From Vagococcus zengguangii (GTDB lineage Bacteria; Bacillota; Bacilli; Lactobacillales; Vagococcaceae): a stretch of 64,000 nt of DNA. Made by a program: the position numbers and the translations under genes. Location: NCBI RefSeq assembly GCF_005145005.1, contig NZ_CP039712.1, positions 1,842,501 to 1,906,500 of the forward strand, given 5' to 3'. Of this stretch, positions 53,597 through 63,495 are shown piece by piece; the first letter of the stretch is position 1, and every line of letters begins with the position of its first letter. The notes beneath the pieces are model-generated. The model was not told where the DNA came from and made no database searches. It saw only the letters and a program-made list of their open reading frames with translations.

Positions 53597-55351
53597 TTCT
53601 GCTTCTCCAAATTGGCTATTATACAACTTCTCATAAAACCCACCTCGAGCTAGTAATTGTTCATGCGTCCCCTGCTCGATGATTTGACCTTGATCCATCA
53701 CCAAAATTAAATCGGCCTCTCTTATAGTCGACAAGCGGTGAGCAATGACAAAACTCGTCCGACCTTCCATCACTTTTTGCATGGCTTTTTGAATTAATAA
53801 CTCAAGTCTCGTATCAACCGAACTAGTGGCTTCATCTAAAATCAAAATTTTAGGATCTGATAATAACGTACGAGCAATGGTTAATAATTGTTTTTGGCCT
53901 AACGAGACATTATCCGCTTCTTCATCAATCATCATTTTATAACCTTCAGGCATCGTTCGAATAAAATGGTCGACATTGGCAGCTTTGGCAGCATCAACGA
54001 CTTCATAATCAGTCGCATCTAGTTTACCAAAACGAATATTTTCCATAATCGTATCATGATAGAGCCATGCATCTTGCAAGACCATTCCAAACAATGAACG
54101 GACTTCTTCGCGTTTCAGTTGTTTAGTATCTAATCCGTCAATCTTAATTGCTCCACCTGTCACATCGTAAAAACGCATCAGTAAGTTAATCAGAGTGGTT
54201 TTACCCGCTCCAGTCGGGCCGACAATCGCCACCATTTGACCTGGTTTCACTTCAAAGTTCAAATCTTCAATTAATGGTTTGGCCGGATCATAACTAAATG
54301 ACACGTGTTCAAACGTCACGGCACCTTGAATAGTAGCTGGTAACGAGGCTAAGTTCGCTGCGTCTGGTTCTTCTTGCTCATCTAACACCGTAAAAATCCG
54401 CTTAGTCGAAGCACTCGCTCCTTGAATAACGGCAGATAGCTGTGTAACTTGTCCCATCGGTTGATTCAACTGCCATACATATTGGATAAAAGCTTGTAAG
54501 TTTCCAAGGGTAATCGTTTTATTGATAACAAGTAAGCCTCCCAAAACCGCAACTATGATGTAAACTAAATAAGAGGTCAATTGCACTAGCGGCATCATTA
54601 AACCAGAAATAAACGATGACTTGAAACCATACTCAGATAATTTATGACTCGTTGTTTTAAAATTCTCGTAATTTTCTTTTTCACGTCCAAATAGTTTCAA
54701 GACCGCAAATCCTGTCATATTTTCTTGCACGTAACTGTTTAAATCACCTAAGGCATCTTGTTGTGCTTTAAAGTATTTTTGCGATTTGCTCACTATCACT
54801 TTTGAAATAATGACGGAAGCTGGTATCATCAACATCGACAACAAGGCTAATTTCGTGTTGATTTTAAACATCATAAAAATCGCTGAGGTCATACCGATAG
54901 TTGCTGAAATAATTCTCAATAAACTTTGCTGCAACGCATTCGTTAATGAGTCCACATCATTGGTCATACGCGATAAAATATCGCCGCGTTGATGACTATC
55001 GAAATACGAGACTGGCAATCGATTAATCTTGTGGGAAATATCACGACGTAAATCACGCATTGAGCGTTGTACAACCCTAGACATTAAAGCGTTTGAACCA
55101 AAATAGCCTAAGTTACAAATCACGGACATAATGGTAATTAATATCAATATTTTCACGATATAATCAAAATCAATCGTTTCTTTATTCGCAATATTTTGGG
55201 CAATACGTGTGGTTGGTAAGCCCACTAAGACCGGAAAGAGTGCGTTAACAATGGTAGCCGTGACTTCACATAAGATAGCCAAGAAAAAGCCAACTTTATA
55301 TAAACGTAAGTACGACCAAAGTCTTTTTAGAGAACCAAATGTTTTAACCAT
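53585..55351 (-). CDS. ABC exporter, second half-transporter (EfrB/LmrD-like)
   Basis: 588 aa. Six membrane spans then an ATPase domain: GPTGAGKTTL (Walker A), VSLGQKQLLTIARTLL (signature), ILILDEATSSVD (Walker B) and AHRLSTI. The signature begins SLGQK and the catalytic Glu is present. It overlaps the partner gene by 8 bp and should form a heterodimeric multidrug or lipid exporter. The C-terminal Ser-Asp codons come from repeat R4. Confidence 0.9.
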   Translation of the reverse strand: MVKTFGSLKRLWSYLRLYKVGFFLAILCEVTATIVNALFPVLVGLPTTRIAQNIANKETIDFDYIVKILILITIMSVICNLGYFGSNALMSRVVQRSMRDLRRDISHKINRLPVSYFDSHQRGDILSRMTNDVDSLTNALQQSLLRIISATIGMTSAIFMMFKINTKLALLSMLMIPASVIISKVIVSKSQKYFKAQQDALGDLNSYVQENMTGFAVLKLFGREKENYENFKTTSHKLSEYGFKSSFISGLMMPLVQLTSYLVYIIVAVLGGLLVINKTITLGNLQAFIQYVWQLNQPMGQVTQLSAVIQGASASTKRIFTVLDEQEEPDAANLASLPATIQGAVTFEHVSFSYDPAKPLIEDLNFEVKPGQMVAIVGPTGAGKTTLINLLMRFYDVTGGAIKIDGLDTKQLKREEVRSLFGMVLQDAWLYHDTIMENIRFGKLDATDYEVVDAAKAANVDHFIRTMPEGYKMMIDEEADNVSLGQKQLLTIARTLLSDPKILILDEATSSVDTRLELLIQKAMQKVMEGRTSFVIAHRLSTIREADLILVMDQGQIIEQGTHEQLLARGGFYEKLYNSQFGEAEQSD

Positions 55352-57077
55352 TTTGCAACTCCTCCTTTGTTAATTGGGATGAGGCAATGTCATAATAAAT
55401 TTGATTGCTCGCTAGTAATTCTTGGTGCGTGCCTTGTCCAACCACTTCCCCTTCATTTAGCACAATTATTTTATCTGCCTCCATAATAGTACTGACTCGT
55501 TGTGCCACAATAAAGACGGTACTGTTCGTCACTTCACGCTTCAATCGTTGGCGTAACTTAGCATCAGTTGCATAGTCTAATGCTGAAAAACTATCATCAA
55601 AAACATAAATAGCTGGCTTACGAATTAAGGCACGTGCAATTGCCAAACGTTGCTTTTGACCACCTGAAAAATTACTGCCGCCTTCTGAGACTTCTTCTTC
55701 CAGTCCTTTAGGTTTTTGCGCCACAAATTCACTCGCTTGTGCAATTTCTAACGCTTCGGCAATTTCTGTTTCTGTCGCATCGGGTTTCCCAAATAATAAG
55801 TTGTCACGAATTGTCCCGCTAAATAGCAACGCTTTTTGTGTAATATAGCCGATTTTTTGACGTAAACTTGGTAAATAATAATCTTTTACATTGACCCCGT
55901 CAATTAGGATTTCACCTTTAGTCACATCATAAAAACGTGGCAACAATTGAATTAACGTGGACTTCCCGCTACCAGTACTACCGATAAAAGCGACCGTTTC
56001 ACCTGGCTTCGCTTCAAAACTGACATTACGAATGACTGGACTTTCTGTTTCAGCGTAAGCAAAGCTAACATTTTTAAACGTCACCACGCCTTGAGTTGCC
56101 GTTTCTCTAACGCCAGTTTCATTGATTAAAATCGTTGACCTAGCATCTAATACTTCTTGAATACGTTTAGCTGACACTTCAGCACGTGGAAACATCATGA
56201 AGACTGACGCAAACATCATAAATGAGAACAATGCGTGAAAAATGTACTCAATAAAAGCAACAAGTGAGCCAACTTGCAACGTCCCCGCTTCGATTTGTTT
56301 CGATCCTACCCATATTAAAACAACTAATACCAGATTAAACACTAAGAAAAACGCTGGCTGTGAAGCAGACATTAATGTGTATAAATTAATCGAGTTCTTC
56401 GTATAACGTTCATTAACTTTTTTGAAACGTGATTCTTGGAATTTCTCATTCACAAATGCACGCACTACTCGCAAGCCAGTCAAGTTTTCACGCACAATAC
56501 GATTGATTTTATCTAAACTACTTTGTTGACGACGTGATAGTGGTTCTGAGAATTTCGCAATTAAATACACGCCTATCACTAACAATGGCAAACATAAAAA
56601 GACATACTTCGCCAGTGAAGCATTTTGACTGAGAATCATAACCATACTACCTGTAAACATCATCGGTGTCATAAAACCCGTTCGTAAGACCATCCCTAAA
56701 AATAACATCACTTGAAAGGCGTCATTCGTAATTCTGGTAATTAATGACGATACGCCAATTTGTTCGTATTCATGATGACTAAAGGTTTGAATGTTTTCAT
56801 ACATATCATCACGAATATCCATAATAATTAAGGTCGTCAAACGCGAACCCATATAGGTTAATCCTAGATGAAGCGCCATTCCGATGGCTGTCACTAATAG
56901 CATCATCAACCCGATTTTTTTGACGTAGGCGGTGTCTTGCTCTAAAATTCCTTGATCAATCATCTTAGCCAAAAGTGTTGGTAAACCTAGCTCAATCATG
57001 ATAAATCCAAAGACACAAATAAAGTTTAAAAATAACAATTTTTTGTGTTTTAATGTATAGCGCAACATTAATTTCAT
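55344..57077 (-). CDS. ABC exporter, first half-transporter (EfrA/LmrC-like)
   Basis: 577 aa. Six membrane spans, GSTGSGKSTLI (Walker A), NFSGGQKQRLAIARAL (signature) and IYVFDDSFSALD, where Asp replaces the catalytic Glu after Walker B; AQRVSTI replaces the usual HR switch. So this subunit forms the degenerate ATP site typical of heterodimeric exporters such as LmrCD and EfrAB. AAAGGAG precedes the ATG. Confidence 0.9.
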   Translation of the reverse strand: MKLMLRYTLKHKKLLFLNFICVFGFIMIELGLPTLLAKMIDQGILEQDTAYVKKIGLMMLLVTAIGMALHLGLTYMGSRLTTLIIMDIRDDMYENIQTFSHHEYEQIGVSSLITRITNDAFQVMLFLGMVLRTGFMTPMMFTGSMVMILSQNASLAKYVFLCLPLLVIGVYLIAKFSEPLSRRQQSSLDKINRIVRENLTGLRVVRAFVNEKFQESRFKKVNERYTKNSINLYTLMSASQPAFFLVFNLVLVVLIWVGSKQIEAGTLQVGSLVAFIEYIFHALFSFMMFASVFMMFPRAEVSAKRIQEVLDARSTILINETGVRETATQGVVTFKNVSFAYAETESPVIRNVSFEAKPGETVAFIGSTGSGKSTLIQLLPRFYDVTKGEILIDGVNVKDYYLPSLRQKIGYITQKALLFSGTIRDNLLFGKPDATETEIAEALEIAQASEFVAQKPKGLEEEVSEGGSNFSGGQKQRLAIARALIRKPAIYVFDDSFSALDYATDAKLRQRLKREVTNSTVFIVAQRVSTIMEADKIIVLNEGEVVGQGTHQELLASNQIYYDIASSQLTKEELQNG

Positions 57078-57341
57078 CCTGTCACTCCTTTTCTTGTTTC
57101 TCTACTCTTCCATCTTATCACACTCGGAAGGGCTTTCTCACCTTTTTTCCATGTATAAGAAGTAACGGACTTAACGTCCTTTCTATACTTATTTGGTCAA
57201 ATATGATAAAATGACAATGACTTTCGTGAACAAGAATCGTCAAAATTGATGGAAGCATCAACGACTGACAAGGTTAATTTTTACAATTTAATAGGAATAA
57301 GACCTATTTTTTAATATTTAAGAAGGAGTGTGGACATTAAA

Positions 57342-57557
57342 ATGATCTACAAAGTTTATTATCAAGAATTAAAAACACAAAACCCTAAAAGAGAGCAAAC
57401 AAAATCTCTTTATCTAGAGGCAGAAAGCGTACGTCAAGCACGCCAATTGGTAGAAGACAATACTGCGTTTAACATTGAATTCGTTCAATTATTAGACGAC
57501 AATCATTTGGCATACGAAAAGGAAAACGCTGAGTTTACATTAATGGAGTTTAACTAA
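57342..57557 (+). CDS. rpoY: RNA polymerase epsilon subunit
   Basis: 71 aa starting [11 protein letters not shown], the family start; an in-frame GTG at 57330 lies too near the GAAGGAG site. RpoY is a small Firmicutes RNA polymerase subunit, and its gene is usually followed by rnjA as here (stop and next start one base apart). The 265-bp gap upstream to 57077 holds the divergent promoters and no gene. Confidence 0.93.
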   Translation: MIYKVYYQELKTQNPKREQTKSLYLEAESVRQARQLVEDNTAFNIEFVQLLDDNHLAYEKENAEFTLMEFN

Positions 57558-57558
57558 T

Positions 57559-59235
57559 ATGAAAGTTAACTTAAAAAACAATGAAACTGGGGTCTTCGGT
57601 ATTGGTGGCCTTGGGGAAATTGGAAAAAATACTTATGGGATTCAGTTTCAAGACGAAATCATCATTGTCGACGCTGGGATCAAGTTCCCTGAAGATGATT
57701 TGTTAGGTATTGACTATGTCATTCCTGATTACAGCTATATCGTACAAAACTTAAGTAAAGTCAAAGCGTTAGTAATTACTCACGGACATGAAGACCATAT
57801 TGGGGGCATTCCTTTCTTACTTAAGCAAGCGAATATTCCTATCTATGCGGGACCTTTAGCACTAGCTTTAATCCGCAACAAACTGGACGAACATGGCTTA
57901 CTACGTGATGCTACGTTGCATGAAATCAATGAAGATACCATTATCAAATTTAGAAAGACGACAATTTCTTTCTTTAGAACAACTCACAGTATTCCTGATG
58001 CTTTAGGTGTCGTTGTTAAAACGCCATCTGGGAATATCGTGTGTACAGGTGACTTCAAGTTTGACTTTACGCCAGTTGGTGAACCGCCTAACTTACAAAA
58101 AATGGCAAAAATTGGTAGTGAAGGTGTCTTATGTATGCTTTCAGATAGTACCAATGCTGAAGTACCTGGTTTTACAAAATCAGAAAAAGTTATCGGTGAA
58201 TCGATTGAACGTATTTTTGAAAAAATTGAAGGACGTATCATTTTTGCGACGTTCGCTTCTAATATTTTCCGTCTACAACAAACGGCTGAAGCGGCAGTTG
58301 CAACTGGTCGTAAGATTGCTGTTTTCGGACGTAGTATGGAAAACGCAATTGTTAATGGTCAAGAATTAGGTTACATCAACGTGCCGAAAGATACGTTTGT
58401 TGATGCTAATTCAATCAATGAGTACCCTGCTGGAGAAATGTTGATTTTATGTACAGGTTCGCAAGGTGAACCGATGGCGGCACTTAGTCGTATCGCTAAC
58501 GGTACCCACCGTCATATTTCTATTCAACCAGGTGATACCGTTATTTTCTCAAGTTCACCTATTCCAGGGAACACGACAAGCGTTAACCGCGTCATTAACT
58601 TATTATCTGAAGCGGGAGCAGAAGTGATTCACGGTAAAGTGAACAATATCCACACATCTGGTCATGGAGGTCAAGAAGAACAAAAATTAATGTTAAGCTT
58701 GATGAAACCTAAATATTTCATGCCAGTTCATGGTGAATACCGCATGTTAAAAATTCATACTGAATTAGCACAGTCAGTTGGCGTTGAAGCCGATAATTGC
58801 TTCATTATGGAAAACGGTGACGTCTTAGCTTTAACAGCTGACAGCGCGCGTCGTGCAGGTAGTTTCCAAGCCGGCGATGTTTATGTTGACGGTAATGGGA
58901 TTGGGGATATCGGTAATATCGTATTACGCGATCGCCGCATTCTTTCAGAAGAAGGTCTAGTGTTAGCAGTTGTCACTGTTAACTACGAGAAGAAAACGAT
59001 TATGGCGGGTCCTGATATTTTATCACGTGGCTTTATCTACATGCGTGAATCAGGCGATTTAATTGTTCACTGTCAAAAATTATTGAACCGTGCGATTGAA
59101 CAAGCCTTGAAAGAAGAAAATTGTAGCGAAAACATGATTCGTCAAAGAATCTTAGAAACCCTACAACCTTACTTAGCTGAAAAAACACACCGTAACCCAA
59201 TGATTCTATCGATGATTTTGGAAGCTAGTGAGTAA
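57559..59235 (+). CDS. rnjA: ribonuclease J
   Basis: 558 aa. The metallo-beta-lactamase motif HGHEDHIGG (H75-H80), [29 protein letters not shown] and the beta-CASP region [12 protein letters not shown] are all present. It acts as a 5'-3' exonuclease and endonuclease in mRNA decay. Translationally coupled to rpoY. Confidence 0.95.
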   Translation: MKVNLKNNETGVFGIGGLGEIGKNTYGIQFQDEIIIVDAGIKFPEDDLLGIDYVIPDYSYIVQNLSKVKALVITHGHEDHIGGIPFLLKQANIPIYAGPLALALIRNKLDEHGLLRDATLHEINEDTIIKFRKTTISFFRTTHSIPDALGVVVKTPSGNIVCTGDFKFDFTPVGEPPNLQKMAKIGSEGVLCMLSDSTNAEVPGFTKSEKVIGESIERIFEKIEGRIIFATFASNIFRLQQTAEAAVATGRKIAVFGRSMENAIVNGQELGYINVPKDTFVDANSINEYPAGEMLILCTGSQGEPMAALSRIANGTHRHISIQPGDTVIFSSSPIPGNTTSVNRVINLLSEAGAEVIHGKVNNIHTSGHGGQEEQKLMLSLMKPKYFMPVHGEYRMLKIHTELAQSVGVEADNCFIMENGDVLALTADSARRAGSFQAGDVYVDGNGIGDIGNIVLRDRRILSEEGLVLAVVTVNYEKKTIMAGPDILSRGFIYMRESGDLIVHCQKLLNRAIEQALKEENCSENMIRQRILETLQPYLAEKTHRNPMILSMILEASE

Positions 59236-59251
59236 TACTTATTTTAATAAT

Positions 59252-59291
59252 AAAATCACCTCAAGCCTAACGCTAAGCTTGAGGTGATTTT
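59252..59291 (+). terminator. terminator of rpoY-rnjA
   Basis: A 15-bp perfect stem (AAAATCACCTCAAGC / GCTTGAGGTGATTTT) with a 10-nt loop and T-run. Confidence 0.93.
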
Positions 59292-59476
59292 TTATAAATG
59301 AACATAGAACAACTAAAAAAATAACGACTACCTTTTAGAAATAGACTGACTTATTTTCAAATTTTTTAATAGAACACTATCTTTTAAGTATCTTTTACTC
59401 TCTTTTCCTAAGGTTCCTTGCAAAAATAGCAATAACTGGCAAAATAAATTTATAAAAAGAATAAGGAGTATTAAGA

Positions 59477-59875
59477 ATGAAGGAAACTATTTTATCCATT
59501 AAATTAAAAGAATACAGAATAAATAATAATTTAACTCAAAGTGACTTATCCGAAAAATTAGGTGTTAGTGACAAAACAATTTCAAAGTGGGAACTTTGCA
59601 GAACGTATCCAAGTAAAAAAAATATGCTGAAGCTATCTGAAATATTAGATATTTCTTTAGAAACCCTATTATTGGAAGAAAAGTCAGATGATACTAAAGC
59701 AATTGATTGGGAAAAATTTTTAAATAAATTAATACGATATATTTTTTCGATGGTCATTATTGTCTACACTATCTTTAATCGGGATAAATTTTTAATCATT
59801 ATTGCTATAATAACCAGCCTATTACTTATTATTGCTGAATATCTAGAATTTAAAAATAAACAGAAAGAATCATAA
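59477..59875 (+). CDS. XRE-family DNA-binding membrane protein
   Basis: 132 aa. An N-terminal helix-turn-helix (LKEYRINNNLTQSDLSEKLGVSDKTISKWE) is followed by a linker and two hydrophobic segments (YIFSMVIIVYTIF and FLIIIAIITSLLLIIAEYL). Such membrane-tethered Xre proteins are seen as accessory regulators in Firmicutes. AAGGAG precedes the ATG. It is more AT-rich than its neighbours, so transfer is possible. Target unknown. Confidence 0.78.
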   Translation: MKETILSIKLKEYRINNNLTQSDLSEKLGVSDKTISKWELCRTYPSKKNMLKLSEILDISLETLLLEEKSDDTKAIDWEKFLNKLIRYIFSMVIIVYTIFNRDKFLIIIAIITSLLLIIAEYLEFKNKQKES

Positions 59876-59879
59876 AAAA

Positions 59880-59946
59880 CTCCCTCTAAAGTAGATTTGG
59901 AATTTTTGTTTTTTTCCGTGTCTGCTTTAGAGAGAGCCTATCAAAC
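59880..59946 (+). terminator. hairpin after the XRE gene
   Basis: CTCCCTCTAAAGTAGA pairs with TCTGCTTTAGAGAGAG (two imperfect positions) around a T-rich 35-nt loop, starting 5 bp after the stop. Confidence 0.55.
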
Positions 59947-59984
59947 TCTTTTCAGCCTGAACTGAAATAGATATTACTAAGGAT

Positions 59985-60050
59985 TATCACATGAAGCTAA
60001 ACGATACCTCAAGCACTTTTTTAATCCGGCTCTTTCGGGTGCTGCTTTTT
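59985..60050 (-). repeat. stop-abutting palindromic repeat, copy R5
   Basis: On the minus strand AAAGCAGCACCCGAAAGAGCC directly follows the ynbB stop codon, then GGATTAAAA, boundary AAAGTGCTTGAGG and GTTTAGCTTCATG. Here the element meets the stop codon with its internal arm rather than with the AAAGTGC boundary. Confidence 0.75.
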
Positions 60051-61302
60051 AATTATAAAACACTTCTTGTACCGCATGGCTTACGGCGATTTTGACGTGT
60101 TCATACGTTAAGCCACCTTGGACATATAGTCTATATGGTGGGCGGATAGGTCCATCAGATGTTAATTCTAGGCTTGCACCTTGAATGAATGTTCCAGCAG
60201 CCATAATCACGTCATCTTCATAACCTGGCATGTACGCTGGTACTGGTGAGACGTGCGCATCAACTGGTGAGAATTTTTGAATGGCTTGCGCGAATTTCAC
60301 CATTTTCTCCTGTTCTTCTAATTCAACCATTTGAATTAAGTCGGTGCGTGGTTCATCCCATTTTGGTGTTGACACAACGTTGAATTCTTCAAGTAAGGCC
60401 GCCGTGAAGACTGCCCCTTGAATCGCTTGGCTAACAACATGTGGTGCCAAGAAGAAACCTTGGAACATTTCATGAACCGTATCTAACATAGCCCCCGCTT
60501 CTTTTCCGATACCTGGTGTTGTTAAGCGATAAGCACATTTTTCAATTAAGTCTTTGCGCCCTACAATATAACCACCAATTTTGGCTAAGCCACCACCAGG
60601 GTTTTTAATTAATGAACCTGCCATTAAATCCGCGCCTACTTGGGTTGGTTCGATTGTTTCAGCAAATTCACCATAACAATTATCGACAAAAACAATCGCT
60701 TCTGGATAATTTTCTTTAACAAAACGAATCATCTCTTCTATTTTTTCAATCGTGAAAGAAGGACGTTGGTCATAACCACGTGAACGTTGAATCGCGAAGA
60801 CTTTTGTTTTAGCGGTTGCTTTTGCTTTCACGGCTTCAAAATCGACGCTCCCATCCGCTAATAAATCAACATGGTCATAGCCAATGTTATACTCTTTGAA
60901 TGAGCCAATGCCGTTCCCTGTCACACCGACAACTTCTAACAACGTATCATAAGGCGTTCCCGTAATATACAACAAGTCGTCACCAGGACGTAACACGCCA
61001 AACAAAGCGGTTGAAATCGCATGCGTTCCTGAAATCAACTGTGGGCGCACAATACAATCATCCGCGCCAAAAACTTCAGCGTAAACCGCTTCTAATGCTT
61101 CCCTTCCAATATCATCATAACCATAACCATTCGATTTATTGAAATGACTTTCTGATACTTTATGTTTTCTAAACGCGTCTAATACTTTCGCTTGATTCGT
61201 TAGTGCGACTTCTTGAATGTCTAAGCGACGCTCACTAATTTTGGCATCGACTTGTTTAATTTTTTCGATTAATTCTGGTGATAACCCTGTATTCCAACTC
61301 AT
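60049..61302 (-). CDS. ynbB: PLP-dependent enzyme, methionine gamma-lyase-like (YnbB family)
   Basis: 417 aa from the ATG at 61302 (GAGGAA upstream). RSRGYDQRPSF, VFVDNCYGEFAE (PLP pocket Asp) and SLIKNPGGGLAKIGGY (Schiff-base Lys) define the family once called aluminium resistance protein. The reaction in vivo is not established. The start lies one base after the hflX stop codon, as in other Firmicutes where ynbB follows hflX. Confidence 0.88.
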   Translation of the reverse strand: MSWNTGLSPELIEKIKQVDAKISERRLDIQEVALTNQAKVLDAFRKHKVSESHFNKSNGYGYDDIGREALEAVYAEVFGADDCIVRPQLISGTHAISTALFGVLRPGDDLLYITGTPYDTLLEVVGVTGNGIGSFKEYNIGYDHVDLLADGSVDFEAVKAKATAKTKVFAIQRSRGYDQRPSFTIEKIEEMIRFVKENYPEAIVFVDNCYGEFAETIEPTQVGADLMAGSLIKNPGGGLAKIGGYIVGRKDLIEKCAYRLTTPGIGKEAGAMLDTVHEMFQGFFLAPHVVSQAIQGAVFTAALLEEFNVVSTPKWDEPRTDLIQMVELEEQEKMVKFAQAIQKFSPVDAHVSPVPAYMPGYEDDVIMAAGTFIQGASLELTSDGPIRPPYRLYVQGGLTYEHVKIAVSHAVQEVFYN

Positions 61303-61303
61303 A

Positions 61304-62536
61304 CTACTCTTCCTCTTTCTTGCCCCATTTTGAGTCTTTTGACGCGTAACCTGACACCAAATAGTTGCCAGTTGTTTCATCATATTCTTGTGATAACAAC
61401 AAGGTTTGCTGGGCTAATTCGACTAATTCTTTGCCTTGAGCAGGCGTTAATTCTAATTGATACGGCGTAAAAATCACTTTTAATTGCTCGATAATCGCTT
61501 GTTCAATGATGGCGATACTGTTTGGTTCATTGGCTGAAATTTGACAGCTTGGGAATAAGGTTGGCGCAAATAAATGATCTTCAACCAAATCCATTTTGTT
61601 ATAAACCGTTAAAACAGGAATACTGTCCATCTCTAAGTCTTTCATTAATTCCATCACCGTTTGTTCTTGCAAGTGACGGTCTTCTGAACTTGCATCGACT
61701 ACGTGTAAGAGTAAATCCATGCCACGACTTTCTTCTAAGGTCGATTGGAAAGCTTCGATTAATTGGGTCGGTAAATCTTGGATAAATCCTACTGTATCCG
61801 TCACTGTCACGCCCATAGAATCATTCAATTTCCATTTTTTGGTTAATGGATCTAGTGTCGCGAACAATTCATCTTTAGAGTACGTGCCAGCATTCGTTAA
61901 TAAATTCAGCAACGTTGATTTACCGGCATTAGTATAGCCAATCAAACCGATTTGAAAGACGTTTGAATTTTTACGTTTTTGACGATTGCGTTCACGATGA
62001 GCTGCCACTTCTTTTAGCTCACGACGAATATTGGCAATCGTATCACGAATGTGACGGCGATCGGTTTCTAATTTGGTTTCCCCTGGTCCACGCGTCCCAA
62101 TACCACCACCTAAACGTGACAAGGCATCGTTACTACCAACCAAACGTGGTAACATATAACTCATTTGAGCCAGCTCCACTTGTAATTGCCCCTCTTTCGA
62201 ACGAGCACGCAATGCAAAAATATCTAAAATCAATTGCACGCGGTCTAAAACGCGGACGCCGACTTCTGCTTCGATATTACGGCCTTGGCGTGGCGTTAAC
62301 TCATGGTTAAAAATCACCAAATCAATTTCGTGGGCATCGACTAATTGTTGAATTTCTTCTAATTTTCCTTTTCCAACAATTGTTTGACGATTTATCGCCG
62401 GTAATTTTTGCGTCACTTCCATTACCACTTCACCGTGGGCGGTTTTAACTAAATTTTTCAATTCAATCATTGATTCTTCGAAATGTTTAAAATTTTCTGG
62501 GCTTTCAACCCCTACTAGTAGAACGCGTTCAGTCAT
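61304..62536 (-). CDS. hflX: ribosome-splitting GTPase HflX
   Basis: 410 aa. An N-terminal domain with FNHELTPRQGRNIE and a Gly-rich linker GGGIGTRGPGETKLETDRR is followed by a G domain: GYTNAGKSTL (G1), DTVGFIQDLP (G3) and NKMD (G4). It rescues stalled or stressed ribosomes. Overlaps miaA by 8 bp; AAGGAGG precedes the ATG. Confidence 0.95.
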   Translation of the reverse strand: MTERVLLVGVESPENFKHFEESMIELKNLVKTAHGEVVMEVTQKLPAINRQTIVGKGKLEEIQQLVDAHEIDLVIFNHELTPRQGRNIEAEVGVRVLDRVQLILDIFALRARSKEGQLQVELAQMSYMLPRLVGSNDALSRLGGGIGTRGPGETKLETDRRHIRDTIANIRRELKEVAAHRERNRQKRKNSNVFQIGLIGYTNAGKSTLLNLLTNAGTYSKDELFATLDPLTKKWKLNDSMGVTVTDTVGFIQDLPTQLIEAFQSTLEESRGMDLLLHVVDASSEDRHLQEQTVMELMKDLEMDSIPVLTVYNKMDLVEDHLFAPTLFPSCQISANEPNSIAIIEQAIIEQLKVIFTPYQLELTPAQGKELVELAQQTLLLSQEYDETTGNYLVSGYASKDSKWGKKEEE

Positions 62537-63494
62537 GCGGTCCTCCTTCCGAAGCCAACCAATTGGCTATTACGGCTTCTAATTCAATTTGTTGGTCAGG
62601 TGTTTGGACTAAATCCCACCATTCGACCGGCATCCTATTTCTAAACCACGTCAATTGACGTTTCGCATAACGACGTGAATTTTGTTTCACTTGTTCAACC
62701 GCTTCTTCTAAAGTCATTCGGCCATCTAAATATGGGAAAAATTCTTTGTAACCAATTCCTTGAGCTCCTTGAACATGACGCTTATCAGCTAATAACGCCA
62801 CCTCATCCATTAGCCCTTGTGTCATCATCAAGTCGACACGTTGATTGATACGGTCATATAACAATTCACGTTCGGTCGTTAAACCGATAATTTTGACATC
62901 ATACAGCGCATTTTCCAAGTTAGTAAAATCAACTTGCTGTTCAGTAATACTGCGGCCGAACAATTCTTTTAACTCTAGCGCACGAATGACACGGCGAGTA
63001 TTATTTTCATGAATCGTTGCCGCGGCTTCAGGATCGATTTGTTTCAAATATTGCCATGGTTTATCACGACCTTCAGTCAACATAATCGTTTCCCATTTCT
63101 CACGAAAAGCTTGTTTTTCTGCTTCTGTTACCTGACCCTCATCTGCGCCTAATTCAAAATCAAATAATAAAGATTGAATATAAAGACCCGTACCACCCAC
63201 AACAATCGGTGTTTTACCACGTGAGACAATATCAGCTATATGCTGACGGGCTGCTTGTTGGAAATGACTGGCTGAATAACTGCCTTCTAAAGGAATAACA
63301 TCTAATAAATAATGTGGCACTCCGGCTTGTTCTTCTTTCGTTGCTTTGGCGGTACCGATATCAAGCTGTTGATACACTTGTAACGAGTCACCACTAATAA
63401 TCTCGCCATTAAACTTTTGTGCTAACGCAACACTAAGGGACGTCTTACCTACAGCCGTCGGCCCAACAATGACGATTAGTTTTGGTTTGTTCAT
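62529..63494 (-). CDS. miaA: tRNA dimethylallyltransferase
   Basis: 321 aa from the ATG at 63494, one base after the preceding stop; an in-frame ATG at 63512 is an alternative. GPTAVGKTSLS (P-loop), SGDSLQVYQQLDIGTAK, GGTGLYIQSLL and GIGYKEFFPYL are family motifs. Adds dimethylallyl to A37 of tRNAs reading UNN codons. Confidence 0.95.
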   Translation of the reverse strand: MNKPKLIVIVGPTAVGKTSLSVALAQKFNGEIISGDSLQVYQQLDIGTAKATKEEQAGVPHYLLDVIPLEGSYSASHFQQAARQHIADIVSRGKTPIVVGGTGLYIQSLLFDFELGADEGQVTEAEKQAFREKWETIMLTEGRDKPWQYLKQIDPEAAATIHENNTRRVIRALELKELFGRSITEQQVDFTNLENALYDVKIIGLTTERELLYDRINQRVDLMMTQGLMDEVALLADKRHVQGAQGIGYKEFFPYLDGRMTLEEAVEQVKQNSRRYAKRQLTWFRNRMPVEWWDLVQTPDQQIELEAVIANWLASEGGPHD

Positions 63495-63495
63495 A

